In this document: positions 21,537 through 26,413 of the stretch, one piece after another
How positions within the stretch are numbered: position 1 is the first letter of the stretch
How the letters are laid out: every line of letters begins with the position of its first letter
Assembly (NCBI GenBank): GCA_014859985.1
Contig: JACZKN010000212.1
Span: 1 to 26,413, forward strand
Source of the DNA: Candidatus Krumholzibacteriia bacterium
Lineage (GTDB): Bacteria; Krumholzibacteriota; Krumholzibacteriia; LZORAL124-64-63
Length of the DNA stretch: 26,413 nucleotides
Reading direction: 5' to 3'
Notes under the pieces: model-generated
What the model was told of the DNA's origin: nothing
The model's database searches: none
The model's input: the letters and a program-made list of their open reading frames with translations, nothing else
Program-made: the position numbers and the translations under genes

Positions 21537-22382
21537 GTGACCGGCGCCGCCCTGGACACCACCACCCTGCTGGCCCTGCTGGCAGGCCACCTCCTGGGGG
21601 ACTTCGTCCTGCAGACCGACGGCCTGGCCGAGCGCAAGTCCCGCCGGCTCGTCTGGCTGCTGCTGCACGTGCTGGCGGTGGCAGTGGTCACCTGGGTGCT
21701 CCTGGGGGCGTGGGCGGCGGCGCCCCTGGTGGGCGCGCTCTTCGTGGTGCACCTGGGCCTGGACCTGGTGAAGCGGCGCTTCGCGCCCCGGGCGGCCGAG
21801 CGGCGCGAGTCCGGCAATCCCCTTGCCGCCGCCGACGGGGGCCGGTACGTTGCCGGCAGCGTCGCCCTGCGCGACACGAACCGCGGCTTCGGTTGGTTCG
21901 TCGCCGACCAGGCCCTGCACGCGGCCTCGCTGTTGGGGTTGTGGTGGGCGGCAGGAAGCTGGCTGCCGGACCTGGCCGCGGCCAACGCCTGGGCGGCCGC
22001 GTGGGGCGACGGCTACGCCCGGGCGCTGCTTTTGGTGGCGGGCTTCACCGCCACCGTGTGGGCGCTGGGGGTGGTGCTGCGCTTCCAGATGGCGGGGTTC
22101 GCCGCCGGGCTGCCGGACGAGCTGGTGGCGGGCCTGCCGCGGGGCGGCCGCTCCGTGGGCCGGCTCGAGCGCACCCTGGTGTTCGTGTTCGTGCTGATGG
22201 GCCAGCCCGAGGCCGTGGGCTTCGTGGTGGCGGCCAAGGCGGGATTCCGCATCGGCGACCTGACGCGCCCGGAGCAGCGCAACCACGCCGAGTACATCAT
22301 GATCGGCACCCTGCGCAGCTTCGCCTACGCGCTGCTGCTGGCGCTGCTGACCCGCTGGCTGCTGACCCGGATCGGAGGATGA
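21537..22382 (+). CDS. DUF3307 membrane protein
   Basis: A 281-residue integral membrane protein. I prefer GTG 21537, because AGGAG (21526-21530) has correct spacing to it and none to the in-frame ATG at 21531. The N-terminus carries the DUF3307 signature GHLLGDFVLQTD, followed by about six hydrophobic helices: LLHVLAVAVVTWVLLG, APLVGALFVVHLGLDLV, ADQALHAASLLGLWWA, ALLLVAGFTATVWALGVV, LVFVFVLMGQPEAVGFVVAAKAGF and YIMIGTLRSFAYALLLALL. Conserved-looking polar residues (H-x3-D, HLGLD, DQxxH) lie in or next to membrane helices and could form a metal or catalytic site. Function is unknown. DUF3307 genes are often next to satD, which I know from other genomes, and the pairing is repeated here. It overlaps nothing and is 4 bases before the next start. 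Confidence 0.75.
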   Translation: MTGAALDTTTLLALLAGHLLGDFVLQTDGLAERKSRRLVWLLLHVLAVAVVTWVLLGAWAAAPLVGALFVVHLGLDLVKRRFAPRAAERRESGNPLAAADGGRYVAGSVALRDTNRGFGWFVADQALHAASLLGLWWAAGSWLPDLAAANAWAAAWGDGYARALLLVAGFTATVWALGVVLRFQMAGFAAGLPDELVAGLPRGGRSVGRLERTLVFVFVLMGQPEAVGFVVAAKAGFRIGDLTRPEQRNHAEYIMIGTLRSFAYALLLALLTRWLLTRIGG

Positions 22383-22386
22383 CCCC

Positions 22387-23325
22387 TTGAAGGCACTGGT
22401 CACCGGCGGCGCCGGCTTCATCGGCTCGAACATCGTGGCGCAGCTGCTGGCGGACGGCCACCAGGTGGTGGTCCTGGACAACCTCATGTCCGGCTACCGC
22501 GGCAACCTGGCGGCGTACCCCGAGGCCCGCTTCATCGTGGGCGACGTGCGGGACCCCGCGCAGGTCGGCAACGCCATCGCCGGCTGCGAGGTGGTCTTCC
22601 ACCAGGCCGCTTCGGTGGGCAACAAGCGCTCCATCGACCACCCGCTGGTGGACGCGGAGATCAACGTCCTGGGCACCCTGACGGTGCTGGAGGCCGCCCG
22701 CGCCGCCGGCGTGCGCAAGATCGTGGCCGCCAGCAGCGCCGGCATCTTCGGCGAGCTGGTCACCATGCCCATCCGCGAGGACCATCCCGTCGAGCCCGAC
22801 ACCCCCTACGGCTGCACCAAGCTGGCCGAGGAGAAGCTCTGCCTGGCCTACGCCAAGCTCCACGGCCTGGAGGCGGTCTGCCTGCGCTACTTCAACGTCT
22901 ACGGGCCCCACCAGCGCTTCGACGCCTACGGCAACGTGATCCCCATCTTCGTGTTCCAGGCCCTGCGCGGGCAGCCCCTGGTCATCTACGGCGACGGCGA
23001 GCAGACCCGCGACTTCATCAATGTCAAGGACGTGGTGCAGGCCAACCTCAAGGCCGCCGCGGCGGTCGGGGTCAGCGGCGCCTTCAACCTGGGCTCGGCC
23101 GGGCGCATCACCATCAACCGGCTGGCCGAGCTGATCCGCGAGACGGGCGTGCCCTGCACCTGGAGCCACGGCCCCGCGCGGCGCGGCGACGTGCGCCACA
23201 GTCTGGCCGACATCTCGGCCGCCCGCCGGGCCTTCGGCTTCGAGCCGGCGGTCGGCATGCAGGAGGGCCTGGCCGAGTACGTCGCCTGGGCCCGCCGGGA
23301 GGTGGCGGATCCGTGCACGGACTGA
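22387..23325 (+). CDS. NAD-dependent nucleotide-sugar epimerase/dehydratase (GalE-like SDR)
   Basis: A 312-residue extended short-chain dehydrogenase starting at TTG 22387, with GGAGGA upstream. The Rossmann motif GGAGFIG (7-13) is followed by DNLMSGYRGNL, which fixes NAD as cofactor. The catalytic set is Ser117 region (VAASSAGIFG), Tyr141 and Lys145 (YGCTK). RYFNVYGPHQ and FINVKDVVQA are typical of UDP-hexose 4-epimerases and WbpP-like UDP-GlcNAc(A) 4-epimerases. It is expected to act on a UDP-sugar in the cytoplasm for the surrounding glycan pathway; the substrate cannot be fixed. It overlaps the following gene by 13 bases. Confidence 0.85.
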   Translation: MKALVTGGAGFIGSNIVAQLLADGHQVVVLDNLMSGYRGNLAAYPEARFIVGDVRDPAQVGNAIAGCEVVFHQAASVGNKRSIDHPLVDAEINVLGTLTVLEAARAAGVRKIVAASSAGIFGELVTMPIREDHPVEPDTPYGCTKLAEEKLCLAYAKLHGLEAVCLRYFNVYGPHQRFDAYGNVIPIFVFQALRGQPLVIYGDGEQTRDFINVKDVVQANLKAAAAVGVSGAFNLGSAGRITINRLAELIRETGVPCTWSHGPARRGDVRHSLADISAARRAFGFEPAVGMQEGLAEYVAWARREVADPCTD

Positions 23326-24224
23326 CGCGGCCACGGGTGATGATCCTCGGCGGCGCCGGCATGCTGGGCCACAAGCTGGTCCAGGAGCTGGGGGCGCGGT
23401 TCCCGGGCACGGTCGCGACCGTGCGCGAACCCGCGGGCGATCCCTGGCTGGCCCGGGTGCCCATCCTGCAGGGTGACCACGTGCGCTGCGGCGTGGACGC
23501 GCTGGATTTCGCGCGCACCGCCGCGGTGATCCGCGAGGTGCGGCCCGACGTGCTGGTCAACTGCGTGGGCGTGATCAAGCAGCGGCCCGGGGCCAAGGAC
23601 GCGATCCCCAGCCTGACCCTCAACGCGCTGTTGCCGCACCGGCTGGCGCTGCTGCTGGAAGAATGGGGCGGGCGGCTGATCCACTTCTCCACCGACTGCG
23701 TGTTCAGCGGCCGCGGCGGCCTGTACACCGAGGATTCGGTGGCCGACGCCGTCGACCTCTACGGCCGCACCAAGCATCTGGGGGAGGTGGACGCGGCCAA
23801 CGCCCTGGTCATCCGCTCGTCCATCATCGGGCGCGAGCTGAAGCACTTCGCCTCGCTCATCGACTGGTTCCTGGCCCGGGCCGGCGGACGGGTCGGCGGG
23901 TACACGCGGGTCGTGTATTCGGGCGTGACCACCAGGTACATGGCCCGCCTGGTGGGCGACCTCATCGAGCGGCACCCGGACCTGCGTGGCCTGTGGCAGC
24001 TGGCGTCGGTGCCCATCGCCAAGCACGACCTGCTGCTGCTGGTGCGCGAAGCCTACGGGCTGGACATCGCCGTCGATCCCGACGATACCGTGGTCCTGGA
24101 CCGCAGCCTGGATGGCCGGCGCTTCGCCACCGCGACGGGCATCGTCGTGCCGTCCTGGCCGGAACTCGTGGCCGATATGGCCGCCGATCCCACTCCCTAC
24201 GCCCAGTGGAGGCAGCAATCGTGA
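23313..24224 (+). CDS. RmlD-like sugar-nucleotide reductase (SDR)
   Basis: A 303-residue RmlD-like SDR starting at GTG 23313 with GGAGG 10 bases before. The cofactor motif is GGAGMLG (13-19); the catalytic set is STDCVFSG (Ser126-Gly133) and Tyr150/Lys154 (YGRTK). It lies directly before an FnlA-like dehydratase-epimerase and a WecB-like epimerase, so it probably reduces the 4-keto intermediate. It lacks the C-terminal cupin domain (about 110 residues) of FnlB/CapF, and its N-terminus is unlike FnlB. RmlD-like reductases instead serve in the UDP-L-QuiNAc/L-RhaNAc pathway. The end product is therefore uncertain (L-FucNAc, L-QuiNAc or L-RhaNAc). It overlaps the next gene by four bases (GTGA). 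Confidence 0.8.
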   Translation: MHGLTRPRVMILGGAGMLGHKLVQELGARFPGTVATVREPAGDPWLARVPILQGDHVRCGVDALDFARTAAVIREVRPDVLVNCVGVIKQRPGAKDAIPSLTLNALLPHRLALLLEEWGGRLIHFSTDCVFSGRGGLYTEDSVADAVDLYGRTKHLGEVDAANALVIRSSIIGRELKHFASLIDWFLARAGGRVGGYTRVVYSGVTTRYMARLVGDLIERHPDLRGLWQLASVPIAKHDLLLLVREAYGLDIAVDPDDTVVLDRSLDGRRFATATGIVVPSWPELVADMAADPTPYAQWRQQS

Positions 24225-25300
24225 GCGCGAACAGGCACGCAGGAGTCTTCGACGGCAAGCGGCTGCTGATCACCGGCGGCACCGGCAGCATGGGCAAGAC
24301 CCTGGTGCGGCGCCTGCTGACCGGCGAGATGGGCGATCCCGCGAAGATCATCATCTACTCCCGGGACGAGGCCAAGCAGCACTTCATGCGCGTGGAGTAC
24401 CACAACCTGCGCGCCGCCACCGACGAGATCATCTACAACAACTTCCAGCAGAAGCTGGACTTCCGCATCGGCGACGTGCGCGACTTCAACTCCGTGGCCT
24501 CTGTGCTGCGGCACGTGGACGTGGTGTTCAACGCGGCCGCGCTGAAGCAGGTGCCCAGCTGCGAGTACTTCCCCCACCAGGCGGTGCAGACCAACATCGA
24601 GGGCGCGTCGAACATCGTGCGCGCCATCCAGCAGCACGGCCTGCAGGTCCAGACGGTCATCGGCATCAGCACCGACAAGGCCTGCATGCCGGTCAACGTC
24701 ATGGGCATGACCAAGGCCCTGCAGGAGCGCATCATCATCGCCGGGAACATGAAGTGCCCCGACACGCGGTTCGTCTGCGTGCGCTACGGCAACGTGCTGG
24801 CCTCCCGCGGCTCGGTGATCCCGCTGTTCCACAGCCAGGTCGCCGCGGGCGGGCCTTTGACCGTGACCACGCCCGACATGACCCGCTTTTTGATATCCCT
24901 GGACGACGCCGTCGACACCGTGATGGCGGCCTACCTGGACGGCGAACCGGGCGAGACCTTCGTGCCCCGGGCGCCGGCGGCGCTGATCACCAACGTGGCC
25001 AAGGCGATCATCGGCGACCGGGAGATCGGAATCAGATACGTGGGCGTGCGGCCCGGCGAGAAGACCCACGAGATCATGGTCAGCGACGTCGAGGCCGCCT
25101 TCACCGTGCAGAAGGGCGCCTGGTACGCCATCAAGTCCATGCTGCCGGAGGTGCGCGGGCCGGCCGCGTGGACGCCGGCGCTCTGCGGCGAGTACAGTTC
25201 CAGCGCCGACGTCCTGGACCTGGACCGGACCCGCGCCTTGCTGCACGCCAAGGACCTCTTGACCATCAACGCCGACGCTTCCGGGGAGCTGCTGCGATGA
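24221..25300 (+). CDS. fnlA: UDP-GlcNAc 4,6-dehydratase/5-epimerase (FnlA/CapE-like)
   Basis: A 359-residue protein starting at GTG 24221, with GGAGG 8 bases upstream. The cofactor motif is TGGTGSMG (18-25). STDKACMPVNVMGMTKALQE supplies Ser150, Asp152, Lys153 and the unusual catalytic Met161-x3-Lys165, replacing Tyr-x3-Lys; this substitution is known in CapE/FnlA-type inverting 4,6-dehydratases. NAAALKQVPSCEYFP and RYGNVLASRGSVIPLFH are also family hallmarks. It converts UDP-GlcNAc to a UDP-2-acetamido-2,6-dideoxy-4-keto-L-hexose in the cytoplasm. Its last bases (ATGA) overlap the start of the next gene, indicating an operon. Confidence 0.88.
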   Translation: MSANRHAGVFDGKRLLITGGTGSMGKTLVRRLLTGEMGDPAKIIIYSRDEAKQHFMRVEYHNLRAATDEIIYNNFQQKLDFRIGDVRDFNSVASVLRHVDVVFNAAALKQVPSCEYFPHQAVQTNIEGASNIVRAIQQHGLQVQTVIGISTDKACMPVNVMGMTKALQERIIIAGNMKCPDTRFVCVRYGNVLASRGSVIPLFHSQVAAGGPLTVTTPDMTRFLISLDDAVDTVMAAYLDGEPGETFVPRAPAALITNVAKAIIGDREIGIRYVGVRPGEKTHEIMVSDVEAAFTVQKGAWYAIKSMLPEVRGPAAWTPALCGEYSSSADVLDLDRTRALLHAKDLLTINADASGELLR

Positions 25301-26413
25301 AGATCATGACCGTCGTGGGGACCAGGCCCGAGATCATCCGCCTGTCCCGCGTGATCCCCCTGCTGGACGAGCGCGCCTCGGCCCACGTGCTGGTGCATAC
25401 GGGCCAGAACTACGACGAGCGCCTGAGCGACCTGTTCTTCCGCGAGCTGGGCGTGCGCGCCCCGGACGAGCACCTGGGCATCCGCGCGGCCACCTTCGGT
25501 GAGCAGGTCGGGGCCATCCTGGCCGCGGGCGAAGGATTGATGCGTAAGCACCGGCCGGATCGTTTGCTGATCCTGGGCGATACCAACAGCGGCCTCGTCG
25601 CGCTGGTGGCGCGGCGCCTGGGCATCCCCGTCTACCACATGGAGGCGGGCAACCGCTGCTACGACGACCGGGTGCCCGAAGAGGTGAACCGGCGGGTGAT
25701 CGACCACTGCTCGACCGTGCTTCTGCCCTACACCGAGCGCAGCCGCCAGAACCTGCTGGCCGAGGGCATCGCGGGCCAGCGCATCTACGTCACTGGAAAT
25801 CCCATCAAGGAAGTGATCGACCACTACGCCGACCGCATCGCCGCCAGCCGGGCCCTCGGCACCCTGGGGCTCGAGCCGGGGCGGTTCTTCCTGGTCACGA
25901 TGCACCGCTCCGAGAACGTGGACGTCGAGGCGCGGCTGCGTGCTTTGGTGGACGCGCTGGCGGCGTTGCACGCGGCCTACGGGTTCCCGGTGGTGTGCTC
26001 GTTCCACCCGCGGACGCGGGCCAAGGTGGAGGCCTTCGGCGTGGACGTGGCGCGCGCGGGGTTGCACTTCGTGCCGCCGCTTGGATTTTTCGACTTCGTG
26101 CGCCTCGAGCAGACGGCGTTCTGCGTGCTGTCGGACAGCGGCACGGTGCAGGAGGAGGCGTGCATCTTCCAGACCCCCAACGTGACGCTGCGCGACGTGA
26201 CCGAACGGCCGGAGACACTCGAGGGCGGGTCGAACGTTTTGGCCGGCGCCGACGTCGACGCGATCCTGGGGCATGTGGCGGCGGTGGCTGCCGGCCGGCG
26301 CGGCGGGTGGCGGGTGCCGACGGAGTATCTGGCGGGGAACGTGGCGGATACGGTTTGCCGGATCGTGTTGGGGCATCGGGTGGGGGACCTGGCGGAGGCG
26401 GAGTGGCAGAAGG
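25297..26413 (+). CDS. wecB: Non-hydrolysing UDP-N-acetylhexosamine 2-epimerase (WecB/FnlC-like), cut by window end
   Basis: The first 372 residues are visible; the family is about 370-380 long, so only a few residues are missing. It begins MKIMTVVGTRPEIIRLSRVI, the classical epimerase start. Catalytic residues match: Asp95 in LGDTNSG, Glu116 in HMEAGN, Glu128/129 in PEEVNR and His203 in MHRSENVD. SDSGTVQEEACIFQTPNVTLRDVTERPE forms the UDP-binding end. After the FnlA-like and RmlD-like enzymes it would invert C2 of the acetamido sugar (FnlC/CapG/WbvD role), or it could make UDP-ManNAc from UDP-GlcNAc. The start overlaps the previous stop (ATGA). Confidence 0.88.
   Translation, partial: MKIMTVVGTRPEIIRLSRVIPLLDERASAHVLVHTGQNYDERLSDLFFRELGVRAPDEHLGIRAATFGEQVGAILAAGEGLMRKHRPDRLLILGDTNSGLVALVARRLGIPVYHMEAGNRCYDDRVPEEVNRRVIDHCSTVLLPYTERSRQNLLAEGIAGQRIYVTGNPIKEVIDHYADRIAASRALGTLGLEPGRFFLVTMHRSENVDVEARLRALVDALAALHAAYGFPVVCSFHPRTRAKVEAFGVDVARAGLHFVPPLGFFDFVRLEQTAFCVLSDSGTVQEEACIFQTPNVTLRDVTERPETLEGGSNVLAGADVDAILGHVAAVAAGRRGGWRVPTEYLAGNVADTVCRIVLGHRVGDLAEAEWQK

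Noticed and set aside
20757..22487. Minus-strand frame (576 codons) over satD and the DUF3307 gene
   Set aside because: Antisense shadow of GC-rich genes; no start signal and no recognisable motif.

Overview
The window is a GC-rich chromosomal segment of a Gram-negative bacterium. It encodes an outer-membrane TolC channel with an RND pump, several predicted lipoproteins with clear lipoboxes and a Wzx-type flippase. Coding regions are strongly GC-biased at third codon positions, with AT-richer patches at about 163-768, 1632-2247 and 14040-14100. The lipoprotein-anchored SUMF1-like protein and the mixed accessory content would suit an environmental, uncultured lineage (for example an FCB-group or Krumholzibacteriota/Eisenbacteria-type genome). 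That placement is a weak inference and nothing in the window proves it.

Layout. (1) 1-5176 is an accessory patchwork, all on the plus strand: a small secreted barrel-like protein, a frameshifted DHFR/RibD-like reductase, an MntA-HepT toxin-antitoxin pair, a SAM methyltransferase, a SIMPL-domain protein, a YiiX-like lipoprotein hydrolase and a small lipoprotein. (2) 5232-6830 is a large lipoprotein with a formylglycine-generating-enzyme-like (SUMF) domain. (3) 6961-13347 is a heavy-metal efflux operon: a His-rich small protein, an outer-membrane channel, a membrane-fusion adaptor and a 1026-residue RND pump. (4) 13438-14107, minus strand, is an AbrB-like antitoxin and Doc toxin with a near-consensus promoter overlapping helically phased repeats. 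(5) 14129-26413 is a surface-polysaccharide locus: a glycosyltransferase-acetyltransferase fusion (minus strand), then a glycosyltransferase, a flippase and four sugar-nucleotide enzymes, the last running off the window. (6) Inserted in that locus at about 18718-22382 is a copper P1B-ATPase (CopB type), a SatD-like protein and a DUF3307 membrane protein.

The most interesting signal is in the copB-satD-DUF3307 segment. An 18-bp dyad, ACAACC-N6-GGTTGT, occurs four times in two tandem pairs. Each pair has the same 10-bp gap, and the gap sequences agree at 8 of 10 positions. One pair lies just upstream of copB with promoter-like elements. The other pair forms the last codons of satD, directly before the DUF3307 gene. 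The SatD-like protein combines a cyclase-like GD..S / GD.xQ pattern with a C-terminal helix-turn-helix, so it is a plausible (unproven) regulator of both genes.

Functionally the window combines metal detoxification (periplasm-spanning RND pump plus inner-membrane copper ATPase, both with His-rich segments), surface glycan assembly (UDP-GlcNAc to 2,6-dideoxy-2-acetamido-hexose enzymes, glycosyltransferases, flippase) and two toxin-antitoxin modules.
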